DNA of 64,000 nt from contig NZ_CALPDG010000001.1 of the NCBI RefSeq assembly GCF_943193195.1, positions 124,001 to 188,000 of the forward strand. Reading direction: 5' to 3'. Within the stretch, counting starts at the first letter, position 1. Every line of letters begins with the position of its first letter. The notes beneath the pieces are model-generated. The model had not been told where the DNA came from. It saw only the letters and a list, made by a program, of their open reading frames with translations, and searched no databases. Position numbers and translations under genes: made by a program. The DNA is from Mediterraneibacter agrestimuris (GTDB lineage Bacteria > Bacillota > Clostridia > Lachnospirales > Lachnospiraceae). Of the stretch, positions 24,342-33,514 are shown in pieces.

Positions 24342-25127
24342 CTACAGTCCCTTTTGTCTCGCATATTCTGCAGCGCCCAGTGCGCCCATCAACTGCGGGT
24401 CTGTCTTAAGGTCAATGACTTTCATGCGGAGTACCTTTTCAATGGCTGCCTTTAACCCCTGATTCTTTGCACAGCCTCCGGTCAGGGTAATGGCGTCCTT
24501 TGCACCTGCTTTTTTTGCCATAACAAAGCATCGTTTTGCCACCGCCTGCTGAATGCCCGCCGCGATTTCATTTCTCGGCTTACCTTCGCCCACCAGTGTA
24601 ATTACCTCTGACTCTGCGAATACCGTACACTGGGCTGTGATCGGTATTACATTTTCCGCAGTCAGGCTTAGGTTGGAGAATTCTTCCAATGACAGCTCGA
24701 ATGCATTTGCCATGGACTCAAAAAACCGTCCGGTTCCGGCAGCGCACTTGTCATTCATGGCAAATGTTTTGACCGTTCCGTCAGTATCAACGGCAATTCC
24801 CTTGACATCCTGTCCGCCGATATCGATGATCGCCCGCACAGAAGGATCCGTCACATGCACGCCCATGGCATGACAACTAATCTCGGAAATATTTTCTGCT
24901 GCCTGTGGCACCTTGTTACGTCCGTATCCGGTTCCAATCAGATAGGTCAGATCAGAAATCTCTTTCAGTCCCGCTTCCTGAACCGCCAGTTCCAGTCCCG
25001 CTTTTGCGCTCTCTGCGCTATTGATCTTACTTTTGATCGTATTGGCTGATACGATTCTTCCATCTTCATCCAAAATCACTGTTTTTGTATATGTAGACCC
25101 TACGTCACATCCACCGAAATATTTCAT
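24342..25127 (-). CDS. 2-hydroxyacyl-CoA dehydratase activator ATPase (HgdC/BcrA-BadF-type)
   Basis: 261 residues of the BadF/BadG/BcrA/BcrD ASKHA ATPase family. Visible are the phosphate-1 loop GGCDVGSTYTKTVILD, the phosphate-2 region IIDIGGQDVKG and the [4Fe-4S] ligands in NDKCAAGTGRFF and TAQCTVFAESEV. The homodimer hydrolyses ATP to push a low-potential electron into the partner dehydratase-type enzyme. AGGAGG precedes the ATG. It follows the two dehydratase-like subunits by 21 bp, a standard arrangement for activator and component D pairs or for double-cubane-cluster proteins. Confidence 0.92.
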   Translation of the reverse strand: MKYFGGCDVGSTYTKTVILDEDGRIVSANTIKSKINSAESAKAGLELAVQEAGLKEISDLTYLIGTGYGRNKVPQAAENISEISCHAMGVHVTDPSVRAIIDIGGQDVKGIAVDTDGTVKTFAMNDKCAAGTGRFFESMANAFELSLEEFSNLSLTAENVIPITAQCTVFAESEVITLVGEGKPRNEIAAGIQQAVAKRCFVMAKKAGAKDAITLTGGCAKNQGLKAAIEKVLRMKVIDLKTDPQLMGALGAAEYARQKGL

Positions 25128-25148
25128 CTCATTTACCTCCTGCTTTCT

Positions 25149-26795
25149 CTACCATGTCAGTTCGTCACTGTAATCTAAATACGTCTCATCCAGCGGCGTC
25201 TCACGGAATACCGTTGACATATATTTGTTTACAGCATCACGCATTGCTTTCCTTGATACCGTTCTTGGATCCATCAGATCATGCTGTACCCAGATGAGAT
25301 GAATACCGCGTTCTCTCGCCTGATCTTCAAACAGACCGTGCAATCCGCCGAAGTTCTTGCAGGATACATGATCATACATAATGACAATGTTGGCATTGAA
25401 TTTCTCGCACATTTTCCAGCATTCATCCAGCGCATTAACATAGCCGCCGTTACTGTGAGAACGCATCATCATCCGCTCATAAGCCATTGCCATATCTGTC
25501 AGAGCCTGCTCTTCATCTCCGATATGATAGAAGTGGTAGCTCAGCATACTCTCCATATCCACCAGTGTACGGATGCCCCATGTATGCTCCGCCCATGTTG
25601 TGAAATGTGTGTAATAATGAGCCGGACAGCACCATACGATCGCACGGTACTTATAATCTCTTCTGTCTGCCGCCTTATCTTCCTCGTAGCCTTTGAGCAT
25701 CATTTCATTGACTTTTTCATCCTGCTTTGTCAAAAATGGATCGAGACATGCCGCAGTCTGGAATTCATACTCTCTCTGCAAGGAGAGTGCGCTTCCGATC
25801 ACCTGTGGATACGGGGTGCAGTTAACATCCCATTTATCCAGCATACACTGGGTTGTGCGGTTATATTCTTTAGCCTTCTCCCAGAATGCATCCCAATCCC
25901 ATTTGACATTGTATGTATCTTCGATAAACTTAATACAGTTCTTCAAATCCTTTACCGCATAAGCATTCGTCTCCGGCTCGTTGAACCGCTGCGGCGGCGT
26001 CAGGGTAAATGTGGGCAGCTTCTTCATATAGCGGTCCATGAAAAGCGCAGCCCCCAGTGATCCATCGCATGGCATGGAACTGGTAATAAAGGAGCTTCCC
26101 ACCTGTGGATAATCATCCACGATCGCACAACCGACTTCTGCCGATGGAAGCGGACATACATCTGCCGCCAGTCCCATTCGCTCTGCCGCATCCACATACA
26201 TCACATTGGCGTTCTGGTCTACCTCACCCGGAAGGCAGACCGGAGACATAGCAATGTCAATCCAGTCCAGCATTGGAAATCCAGCCATGATAATTGAGGG
26301 GGTCATCTCATCAAACATAACCGTTTTCCCGCGAAGAGACGCCGCCCGTTTATTTTTTGGAGAATTCAGATTCTCATCCCGCTCGATAATCTTTGCGATA
26401 ACATCTACCGAATTGTGCACTACCCCATAGAATTGTTCTTGTGTGTACCGAAGCTGATTGCCCCGCAGTCCCAGTTTGTGGCGGTCCAGCATATTTGCAA
26501 CAGTCAGGTAGGACGCCATCCATGGATAACGCTCAAAGGACTTCAATAATGGAACCGGATGTTTTCCAAGAGTCACCGCCATGTAACCATAGACCTTCAG
26601 CCAGGAGACAAAATCGTATGCCGTATCCTTGACGCCCTTCCACTCTCTCTGATTCAAACTCCGGTAACCTTCTGTATAATAATCTCCAAGACCTTCATTA
26701 TGTAACTTCACTCTCGGTTTTGCGTAATGTCTGATATCCTTGACAATATCTGGAGCAGCCTGTTTGATCTTCTTCAGAAGCTTCTGTGCTTTCAT
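25149..26795 (-). CDS. 2-hydroxyacyl-CoA dehydratase family large subunit (HgdA/BcrB-like)
   Basis: 548 residues of the 2-hydroxyacyl-CoA dehydratase D-component / benzoyl-CoA reductase superfamily. The protein is longer than typical 400-480-residue HgdA proteins. Cysteines that may ligate a cluster are in MSPVCLPGEVD, TSSMPCDGSLG and IVWCCPAHYYTH. The C-terminal NGGYVNALDECWKMCEKF and IMYDHVSCKNFGG segments match the family's substrate/cluster region. The start overlaps the end of the upstream subunit gene by 4 nt (ATGA), indicating coupled translation and probably a heterodimer. The substrate is not evident, since no CoA-transferase or acyl-CoA dehydrogenase is nearby, which argues against an amino-acid fermentation pathway. 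Confidence 0.85.
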   Translation of the reverse strand: MKAQKLLKKIKQAAPDIVKDIRHYAKPRVKLHNEGLGDYYTEGYRSLNQREWKGVKDTAYDFVSWLKVYGYMAVTLGKHPVPLLKSFERYPWMASYLTVANMLDRHKLGLRGNQLRYTQEQFYGVVHNSVDVIAKIIERDENLNSPKNKRAASLRGKTVMFDEMTPSIIMAGFPMLDWIDIAMSPVCLPGEVDQNANVMYVDAAERMGLAADVCPLPSAEVGCAIVDDYPQVGSSFITSSMPCDGSLGAALFMDRYMKKLPTFTLTPPQRFNEPETNAYAVKDLKNCIKFIEDTYNVKWDWDAFWEKAKEYNRTTQCMLDKWDVNCTPYPQVIGSALSLQREYEFQTAACLDPFLTKQDEKVNEMMLKGYEEDKAADRRDYKYRAIVWCCPAHYYTHFTTWAEHTWGIRTLVDMESMLSYHFYHIGDEEQALTDMAMAYERMMMRSHSNGGYVNALDECWKMCEKFNANIVIMYDHVSCKNFGGLHGLFEDQARERGIHLIWVQHDLMDPRTVSRKAMRDAVNKYMSTVFRETPLDETYLDYSDELTW

Positions 26796-28000
26796 TTTCC
26801 GGCCTCCTCTCTGCGCGCCTTAATCTTTTTAATTTCAAGACTTTCTACAAATGCCTGCACTCTCGTCCGCAGCTGTCCGCTGGACTTCGCCTGATACGGA
26901 CGGTCAATAGATAGTGTCGGAATATGATATTCCTCCGCCAGTACATGACTCTGCAATGTACGTTCAAAAGACCAGTAGGAACAGAATTTCATCTGTTCAT
27001 AAATGATACCGTCAGCGTGATATTCTTCCACGAGCTGCGCCGCCTGATCCTGACGGAACTGAATCTTATTCGGCGTCACATAACGAGGACACGCAGTCTG
27101 CTCAATATTGAACCGTACAATCTGCGTCAGCACATCTTCCTCATCATTTAAAATAATTTCCTGTCTGCCCGGAATAGAACCATAGCAAAAGCGGTCTGCA
27201 GCTACATATGCTCCGCTTTCTTCTACCAGCTCGATCATATCCGGATCGTCAATCTCGCCGCCCACAATGACAACACGTGCCCTGAACGGTGATTTCTTAT
27301 CCGGTTCCCGGGTTTTCAGTTCTTCCAGAGTCTCATATAATTTATCCAGAATCAGATCTTTCGGACAGACATACGTCGCCAGCACGATCTTGTGGAACTC
27401 AGCGCCCGTAATCACCGGGTTCTCTGCTTTTCGCATTTCTCCCATCTCGGAAATGATACGGCAGATCTCATTGTGTTTCTCTGCCGCTTCACGAATTGCC
27501 TTCTCAGAGATATCAGTTCCGTATCTTTCATGCAGAGGATTCAGTACCTTTCTTTGAAGCTGTTCAACTACGTGCTCCACAGTAATTTCTTCATCCTTAC
27601 CCGGTACATCTACATAGCTGATAAAGAACTTATCCTTGTTCTTACCCTTGATATCCAACAGTTCCATATTCTCATAACAGCGGTTCATACATTCGCAGAT
27701 ATCCACTCCCGCAATCGCGTCCAGAAATTGAAAGCCGCCTTCAATGGCACGTTCCAGGATCGCCCTGGAAAACTCACAGGAACTGCTCGCCAGATAATAT
27801 GTCGCAATCTCCGTGGAGCCCATGTACGGCGCGCGGAGTCTGACCGAAAAACAGTTGTCCAGATTCAGAAGCACTTCCGGTATATGGAAGCATGTATAAC
27901 CGACCGCAACCCTATTCTCCGCCTGGGCTTCCCGTACCAGATCGTTATAAGCGCTATCCAGAAGCTTTTCAAAATATATCATGTGTTTTAAATCTTTCAT
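26792..28000 (-). CDS. 2-hydroxyacyl-CoA dehydratase family small subunit (HgdB-like)
   Basis: 402 residues with the HgdB/BcrC-type layout. Candidate cluster cysteines are in AVGYTCFHIPEVLL, LASSSCEFSRA and GVDICECMNRCYENM. The C-terminal IIYEQMKFCSYWSFER and IPTLSIDRPY match the family region that contacts the partner and binds the [4Fe-4S] cluster. It is encoded 11 bp downstream of a CooC-like ATPase and overlaps the large-subunit gene by 4 nt. Together with that subunit and the activator it should form an ATP-driven low-potential reductase or dehydratase. The reaction is unknown. Confidence 0.85.
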   Translation of the reverse strand: MKDLKHMIYFEKLLDSAYNDLVREAQAENRVAVGYTCFHIPEVLLNLDNCFSVRLRAPYMGSTEIATYYLASSSCEFSRAILERAIEGGFQFLDAIAGVDICECMNRCYENMELLDIKGKNKDKFFISYVDVPGKDEEITVEHVVEQLQRKVLNPLHERYGTDISEKAIREAAEKHNEICRIISEMGEMRKAENPVITGAEFHKIVLATYVCPKDLILDKLYETLEELKTREPDKKSPFRARVVIVGGEIDDPDMIELVEESGAYVAADRFCYGSIPGRQEIILNDEEDVLTQIVRFNIEQTACPRYVTPNKIQFRQDQAAQLVEEYHADGIIYEQMKFCSYWSFERTLQSHVLAEEYHIPTLSIDRPYQAKSSGQLRTRVQAFVESLEIKKIKARREEAGK

Positions 28001-28011
28001 AGGATTCTCCT

Positions 28012-28776
28012 TTACAGAATTCCAAACCTTTGCATTGCCTCACGGATATATACGACAACCAGAGAATCATCCGGCAGTTCTGTAATACTCCGTCCTTCAA
28101 AGTCATACATTGCCAGCGTCTTATCTGAAGGAACCGCTGCCAAAAGTTCCAGCCCCTTTGTGTCCAGCCGCTCCATCATTGAACTTTCTTCCACCCGGTT
28201 CACGATCAGTCCGATCTTATCATACTGCACCAGATCCATCGCAACATTTTCAATCGTCTTGATGACCTCCAGTCCTTTCTTGCTCGTATCGGAAACCAGC
28301 AGCAAATGCGTAACCTTTTCCATCACACGCCGGTTGATCTGCTCAATTCCGGCTTCCCCGTCAATCACGACATAATCAAACTGCCCGGATATCATTGTAA
28401 TGACATCTTTTAAATAGGAATTTACCCGGCAATAACAGCCCGCTGACTCTGGTCTTCCGATTGCCAGAAATGCAAATCCGTCCTTCTCTACAACTGCCTC
28501 GGCAATCTTATACCGGGATTCCGACAACAGTTCCATCGCTTCCTGTGTTTTGCCTCCCTCCACATTCTCGACAATTTCATTGCGGATATTATCCAAGGTC
28601 AGCTCCGGCTCAATTCCAAGCGCCGTTGCCAGTCCGATTGCCGGATCCGCATCGATCGCCAGAATTTTCTTGTCCGGAAACGCTTGTACAAGCAACTTTA
28701 CCAGAGCCGCGGAAATGGAGGTTTTTCCGACGCCGCCCTTCCCTGTCAGCGCAATAATCTTCGTGTTCCTGCTCAT
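28012..28776 (-). CDS. CooC-like P-loop ATPase (MinD/NifH superfamily, metallocenter maturation)
   Basis: 254 residues. The deviant Walker A motif ALTGKGGVGKTSISAAL (about residues 8-24), the switch segment IDADPAIGLATALG, and CYCRVNSYL with its CxC near residue 115 match CooC, the dimeric ATPase that inserts nickel into carbon monoxide dehydrogenase. It is the first gene of the operon with the dehydratase-like proteins. No CODH catalytic subunit is encoded here, so its client may be the mini-ACS protein or the dehydratase-like complex. AAAGGAG precedes the ATG. Confidence 0.88.
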   Translation of the reverse strand: MSRNTKIIALTGKGGVGKTSISAALVKLLVQAFPDKKILAIDADPAIGLATALGIEPELTLDNIRNEIVENVEGGKTQEAMELLSESRYKIAEAVVEKDGFAFLAIGRPESAGCYCRVNSYLKDVITMISGQFDYVVIDGEAGIEQINRRVMEKVTHLLLVSDTSKKGLEVIKTIENVAMDLVQYDKIGLIVNRVEESSMMERLDTKGLELLAAVPSDKTLAMYDFEGRSITELPDDSLVVVYIREAMQRFGIL

Positions 28777-28910
28777 AACTCAACTCCTTTTCCTGCCGCA
28801 ATAAAATATACCGATTCACTTATAACAGTTCAGCCTTACGGATGCACTGTTACATTCATTTACCGCAGCATCTTATTTTATTGTATATTTTATACGAAAA
28901 TCTTGTCATA

Positions 28911-28939
28911 ATTATAACATTTTTCCACAGTATAAACAA
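28911..28939 (-). promoter_or_regulatory. Promoter of the CooC/dehydratase operon
   Basis: Minus strand: TTGTTT (28934-28939), a 17-bp spacer and TATAAT (28911-28916), about 135 bp upstream of the CooC-like start. The predicted leader (about 28777-28904) includes the palindrome AACAGTTCAGCC...GCACTGTTAC at 28824-28853, so a GTAAC-type repeat is part of the 5' UTR. Confidence 0.7.
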
Positions 28940-28978
28940 TGTATAAGAACCATTTTTGTTACTGTTTACATGGCACCC

Positions 28979-29225
28979 GTAAGGTGTGAACCGTAACACT
29001 GTTCACAGTAACCTGTTTTCCCATAATAAAAAAGAAGTGAAATTCCACTGAACTCACTTCTGATCATTTTTATAAAGTAACAGTTCAGCCGAAAGGCTGA
29101 ACTGTTACTCAAAACAGTCCACCGGACTGTTTTATCGCATGCTTGGCAACTGAATCCGCCCTATTTTAAATTCACCTGCGGTGAAAGGGCGGATTCTATT
29201 TTCCCATCACGCATTTTTCAGTATT
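28979..29225. repeat. Composite GTAAC-type repeat region
   Basis: The 298-bp gap before the hydrolase gene end contains GTTCACAGTAAC fragments (about 29001-29013). It also has a perfect GTAACAGTTCAGCC/GGCTGAACTGTTAC hairpin (29077-29108), ACAGTCCACCGGACTGT, and the module CCGCCCTATTTTAAATTCAC...AAGGGCGG (about 29156-29192). That module is repeated at about 31679-31716. No gene is visible. Confidence 0.75.
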
Positions 29226-29237
29226 TATCCGGAACTT

Positions 29238-30167
29238 CTACCAGATCCGGCTCTTCATCCACTCATATAAATCAACATATACCTGCTGACGGTCTGTTTC
29301 ATTAAGCAGCTCATGTCTGTCTCCGGCATACAGCCGTAAAGTCACATCTTCAATCCCTGCCTTTTTATATCTCTCATATATTTTCCGCACACCTTTGCCG
29401 CAGTTACCTACAGGATCATCAGACCCCGCTGCAAGCAATACCGGAAGACTCTTCGGAATCATAAAAGCACTTTCCTTTTTGCTCACCTGCTGCAGTCCAC
29501 TAAGCATATGATAATATGCATTCACAGTAAATACGAAAGAACAAAGCGGGTCGTTGACATACTTCTCCAGATGCTCCGCATCACTGGTCACCCAGTCGGC
29601 TCTTGTAAGCGCCGGTTTGAACCTTTTATTAAAAGATCCCGTTATCATCTTATCTACAAGTCTGCTCCTGTGATGTCCTCCCTTAACTGCTGCCAATCCC
29701 CTGCACAGCATTTTTCCTACGCGCAGAGCTGACTGCGGCTGCTCTGCAACCACCCCCAGTAAGAGAACTCCTGCCAGACCATTCCCATAAACCTGCATAT
29801 ACTGACGCATCAGGATAGATCCCATACTGTGCCCCAGCATAAAATACGGAACGTCTGGATATTTCTTCGCAATACGGGTCCGCAATGTATGCATATCTGC
29901 AATCAGACAGGCATTCCCGTTCTTTTTATTAAAATACCCATACTCGGACTTACTCTGAACAGATTTACCATGTCCCAGATGGTCATTTCCTACCACATAA
30001 AAGCCCTGCTCACACAAATAGTTGGCAAATTCATCATATCTGTCAATGTATTCTACCATGCCATGCACCATCTGGAGGACTGCTTTTACCTCTCCTTCCG
30101 GTTTCCATACAATTGTATGAATCTCTGTATTTCCATCTTTAGATGGAAAATAGAATTCGTCTTTCAT
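29238..30167 (-). CDS. Alpha/beta hydrolase (monoacylglycerol lipase-like)
   Basis: 309 residues of the serine-aminopeptidase S33 / Hydrolase_4 family. Motifs are the oxyanion HGM in VLQMVHGMVEYIDRY, the nucleophile elbow GHSMGS (Ser about residue 114), the acid-containing LLAAGSDDPVGN and the C-terminal AGDRHELLNE with the catalytic His. It lacks a signal peptide and probably acts in the cytoplasm on lipid esters or similar substrates. It lies 8 bp after the citrate synthase gene and is likely cotranscribed, though a functional link is not evident. Confidence 0.88.
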   Translation of the reverse strand: MKDEFYFPSKDGNTEIHTIVWKPEGEVKAVLQMVHGMVEYIDRYDEFANYLCEQGFYVVGNDHLGHGKSVQSKSEYGYFNKKNGNACLIADMHTLRTRIAKKYPDVPYFMLGHSMGSILMRQYMQVYGNGLAGVLLLGVVAEQPQSALRVGKMLCRGLAAVKGGHHRSRLVDKMITGSFNKRFKPALTRADWVTSDAEHLEKYVNDPLCSFVFTVNAYYHMLSGLQQVSKKESAFMIPKSLPVLLAAGSDDPVGNCGKGVRKIYERYKKAGIEDVTLRLYAGDRHELLNETDRQQVYVDLYEWMKSRIW

Positions 30168-30175
30168 ATCACTCT

Positions 30176-31546
30176 CTACCTATCATCCAAATTTATATAT
30201 TCGCGATGCGGCGCAAGCGCTTTGTATGCCGGACGGATAATCTTGTCTACATTCTTCAGCTCTTCCAGGCGATGTGCGCTCCAGCCGACGATACGTGCCG
30301 CAGCAAAAATCGGTGTATAAAGCGCCGGCGGCAGATCCAGCATGCTGTATACCAGTCCGCTGTAAAAATCTACGTTGGCATTAACACCCTTGTAAATCTT
30401 ACGCTTCTCCCCGATGATAACCGGAGCAAGCTCCTCCACCTTTTCATAAAGGGCATATTCCTCTTCTCGCCGCTTCTCTTTGGCAAGTTCCTTCACGAAG
30501 CTCTTGAAAATATCTGCACGAGGATCAGAAATAGAATAAATCGCATGCCCCATTCCATAAATCAGACCTTTATGGTCAAATGCCCGTTTATCCAAAAGTG
30601 CTTCCAGATATGCACGTATCTGTGCTTCGTCTTTCCAGTCAGTCAGAGAACCTTTCATAGCTTCAAACATTTGTGTAACTTTAATGTTTGCACCACCATG
30701 CTTCGGTCCCTTTAAAGATGCCATAGCAGCAGCTATTGTCGAATATGTATCCGTTCCGGATGAAGTAACAACATGAGTTGTAAATGTAGAGTTATTACCG
30801 CCGCCGTGATCCATATGGAGCACAAGCGCCATATCAAGAATCTTCGCCTCAAGCGCTGTATACTGTCTGTCCTCACGAAGCATCATCAGTATATTTTCCG
30901 CCATTGATAACTGTGGATCTGGTGCATAAATATATAAATCCTTACCCCTGCGGTAATTATATGCATGATAGCAGTATACCATCAGCATTGGAAACTGACT
31001 GATCAGATTCAGGCTCTGGCGCAGCACATTCGGAATCGTTGTATCATCTGCCTTAGCATCATATGTATAAAGCTGCAGAATACATCTGGAAATTCCGTTC
31101 ATCATATCCCGGCTGGGCGCCTTCATAATCACATCACGTACAAAGTTCGGCGGAAGCGTTCTCCGTTCAGCCAGCATTTCCTGAAACTCTTTCAGCTCAC
31201 TGTTTGACGGCAATTCTCCAAAAAGTAACAGATACGCGGTTTCTTCAAATCCAGAATGCCCCGCTTCCAGAAATCCCTTTACAATATCTTTAATATTATA
31301 TCCACGATAATAGAGGCTTCCTGCACACGGTACTTCTTCCCCATCTACTATTTTCTTTGCACAGACATCAGATACATTTGTCAATCCGGCAAGCACACCT
31401 TTTCCGTTTAAATCACGAAGACCCTTCTTAACGTCAAACTTCGTATAGAGGTCCTTTTCAATTGCATTGTTATCTTCACACCTTTTTGCAAGCTCCATGA
31501 TCTTCGGTGTGTTCTGAAAAATCAAACTGTTGATATCCTTCTGCAT
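30176..31546 (-). CDS. gltA: Citrate synthase
   Basis: 456 residues with the citrate synthase fold and active-site segments LHMDHGGGNNSTFTTHVVTS (His), KGPKHGGANIKV (His) and GMGHAIYSISDPRADI (His, substrate Arg region). The long N-terminal extension of about 60 residues is typical of Clostridia-type si-citrate synthases. It condenses oxaloacetate and acetyl-CoA to citrate. With the aconitase at 48008 it would supply the oxidative branch toward 2-oxoglutarate for glutamate synthesis, although the two genes are not adjacent. AAGGAGG precedes the ATG at 31546. Confidence 0.93.
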   Translation of the reverse strand: MQKDINSLIFQNTPKIMELAKRCEDNNAIEKDLYTKFDVKKGLRDLNGKGVLAGLTNVSDVCAKKIVDGEEVPCAGSLYYRGYNIKDIVKGFLEAGHSGFEETAYLLLFGELPSNSELKEFQEMLAERRTLPPNFVRDVIMKAPSRDMMNGISRCILQLYTYDAKADDTTIPNVLRQSLNLISQFPMLMVYCYHAYNYRRGKDLYIYAPDPQLSMAENILMMLREDRQYTALEAKILDMALVLHMDHGGGNNSTFTTHVVTSSGTDTYSTIAAAMASLKGPKHGGANIKVTQMFEAMKGSLTDWKDEAQIRAYLEALLDKRAFDHKGLIYGMGHAIYSISDPRADIFKSFVKELAKEKRREEEYALYEKVEELAPVIIGEKRKIYKGVNANVDFYSGLVYSMLDLPPALYTPIFAAARIVGWSAHRLEELKNVDKIIRPAYKALAPHREYINLDDR

Positions 31547-31636
31547 GCAGTCATCCTCCTTCTCTTTTTTACATATACCTTTCTATTATACTAAAGATGT
31601 GCTTTTTATACAATAAATACAATATTAAATATTTAT

Positions 31637-31785
31637 GAATAAGTAACAGTTCAGCCTTTCGGCTGAACTGTTACTTATTCCGCCCTATTTTAAATTCACC
31701 TGCGGTGAAAGGGCGGATTCTATTTTCCTATCACGCATTTTTACGGAGTTTGCAACAAGTGCAAACTCCTACCCTGCACTGTTAC
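31637..31785. repeat. Composite GTAAC-type repeat overlapping the rsmA 3' end
   Basis: A perfect 20-bp stem GAATAAGTAACAGTTCAGCC (31637-31656) pairs with 31661-31680 around a TTTC loop. It is followed by the CGCCCTATTTT...AAGGGCGG module and by 31743-31785 (GGAGTTTGCA/TGCAAACTCC plus CTGCACTGTTAC). The last part overlaps the end of rsmA and encodes its final residues and stop. Confidence 0.85.
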
Positions 31786-32656
31786 ATAAATCCGCCCCCA
31801 GCAGATTACTCAATTTTGCAAATTCTTCTAAAGACAATGTCTCTCCCCGGACACTTGTCCCCTTGCCCATCTTCTCAATCGCCTGTTCGATCTGCTCTTT
31901 TGTAAAGTCCAGTTCCGGCGAATTCCTTAATCCATTCGCCAAAGTTTTTCTTCTCTGGTTAAAAGATGCTCTGATAATTTTGAACATCAGCTTTTCATCA
32001 CCAACCTGTACCGGAGGATTTTCATACCGTTCCAGACGGATCACCGCAGATCCGACCTTTGGTCTCGGCATAAAGCAGTTCGGCGGTACATTTGCCACGA
32101 TATACGGGCTTGCGTAATACTGCACTGCAAGAGACAATGCACCATAGTCCTTTGTTCCCGGTCCGACCTGCATCCGGTCTGCCACTTCCTTCTGCACCAT
32201 GACCGTGATGCTCTTAAGCGGCACATGATTTTCAAATAATCCCATAATAATCGGAGTTGTAATATAATATGGGAGATTGGCTACTACCTTGATCGGTCTG
32301 CCGCTGTTCTGCTCTTTTGCAAGCTTTGCAATATCTATCTTTAGCACATCTTCGTTGATGATCTGCACGTTGTTATATCCATCCAGTGTGTCTTCCAGAA
32401 TCGGAATCAGCGCTTTATCAATCTCTACGGCAACAACCTTTCCCGCCGCACAGGCAAGATACTGGGTCATGGTCCCGATCCCCGGTCCAATCTCCAGTAC
32501 CATGTCATCCTTCGTAATCTCCGCAGAACGAATAATCTTATCCAGTACATGCGTATCGATCAAGAAATTCTGACCAAATTTCTTTTGAAATGTAAAATCA
32601 TATTTTTGAAGCACCGCAATTGTATTCTGCGGATTACCAAGTGTCGGTTTTTTCAT
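31769..32656 (-). CDS. rsmA: 16S rRNA (adenine1518/1519-N6)-dimethyltransferase
   Basis: 295 residues. The SAM-binding motif is LEIGPGIGTMTQYLA near residues 55-69, and the catalytic NLPYYITTP motif is near residues 126-134. The N-terminal FQKKFGQNFLID is diagnostic for RsmA/KsgA. It dimethylates two adenines in the 3' hairpin of 16S rRNA late in 30S assembly. Its last residues (CNSAG) and the TAG stop are encoded by an invading palindromic repeat. It follows tatD by 60 bp, a common Firmicutes order. Confidence 0.95.
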   Translation of the reverse strand: MKKPTLGNPQNTIAVLQKYDFTFQKKFGQNFLIDTHVLDKIIRSAEITKDDMVLEIGPGIGTMTQYLACAAGKVVAVEIDKALIPILEDTLDGYNNVQIINEDVLKIDIAKLAKEQNSGRPIKVVANLPYYITTPIIMGLFENHVPLKSITVMVQKEVADRMQVGPGTKDYGALSLAVQYYASPYIVANVPPNCFMPRPKVGSAVIRLERYENPPVQVGDEKLMFKIIRASFNQRRKTLANGLRNSPELDFTKEQIEQAIEKMGKGTSVRGETLSLEEFAKLSNLLGADLCNSAG

Positions 32657-32716
32657 ACAGATATCCTCTTTCTGTTTCCTGCGGTATGATAACTATTCAG
32701 CCTTTCGGCTTCATAG

Positions 32717-33478
32717 TCACAATCCATAAAATCTGCGTGCATTTTCCTCTGTAACCCGAATGACCTCTTCTGTTGATATACCTTTAAGTTCTGCGATTGC
32801 TGCAGCCACATCATGCAGATTAACAGAAGAATTACGTTTGCCCCGGTTCGGCTCCGGCGCCAGATATGGACAATCTGTCTCCAATACAATATGGGTCATG
32901 GGAATTGCCTGTACCACTTCTTTTAGCTTTCTGGCATTCTTAAATGTCACCACTCCGCCGATACCGATCAGATATCCCATACGGACATATTCTTCTGCCA
33001 TCTCCTTTGAATAGGAATAACAATGAATAATTGCCTTCATCCCCTGTCCGTATTGCTTCAAAATATCCATCGTGTCCGCAGCAGCCTCCCGACTGTGAAT
33101 ATTGACCGGAAGCCCGATTTTACGTGCCAGTTCCAGTTGACGGATAAACCAGAGCTTCTGAACATCATGACTCTCATTATCCCAGTAGTAATCCAGACCG
33201 ATCTCCCCGACTGCTGCAATCTTATCTCGCTTCAGAAGTTCTTCCATTTCCGCAAACTTCTCTTCGTCCAGCATACCGACTTCATCCGGGTGAACCCCTA
33301 TCATTCCATACATAAAAGGATATTTCTCTGTCAGTTCCAGGACACGCTGCCAGGAATCCACCGCGGCGCTTGCATTCACGATCGTTCCGATACCATGCTC
33401 TGGCATGGATGCAAGAAGTTCCTCCCTGTCTGTATCAAATTGTGAATCATCGTAATGTGCGTGTGTATCAAATATCAT
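32717..33478 (-). CDS. tatD: TatD-family metal-dependent DNase/hydrolase
   Basis: 253 residues with the TatD signature HAHYDD (metal His at the N-terminus), GEIGLDYYWDN (Glu ligand), NIHSREAAADT (His), IIHCYSYS (His) and ETDCPYLAPEPNRGKRN (Asp ligand). These enzymes are 3'-5' exonucleases or related hydrolases in the cytoplasm. The tatD-rsmA neighbourhood is conserved in many Firmicutes. AAGGAT precedes the ATG at 33478. Confidence 0.93.
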   Translation of the reverse strand: MIFDTHAHYDDSQFDTDREELLASMPEHGIGTIVNASAAVDSWQRVLELTEKYPFMYGMIGVHPDEVGMLDEEKFAEMEELLKRDKIAAVGEIGLDYYWDNESHDVQKLWFIRQLELARKIGLPVNIHSREAAADTMDILKQYGQGMKAIIHCYSYSKEMAEEYVRMGYLIGIGGVVTFKNARKLKEVVQAIPMTHIVLETDCPYLAPEPNRGKRNSSVNLHDVAAAIAELKGISTEEVIRVTEENARRFYGL

Positions 33479-33514
33479 AGTTATATCATCCTTGTTCTCT
33501 GCATATGAAGCATA

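Noticed and set aside
23437-28776. Glutamate fermentation (hydroxyglutarate) operon
   Set aside because: CoA-transferase, hydroxyglutarate dehydrogenase and decarboxylase genes are missing, while CooC-like and ACS-like genes are present.
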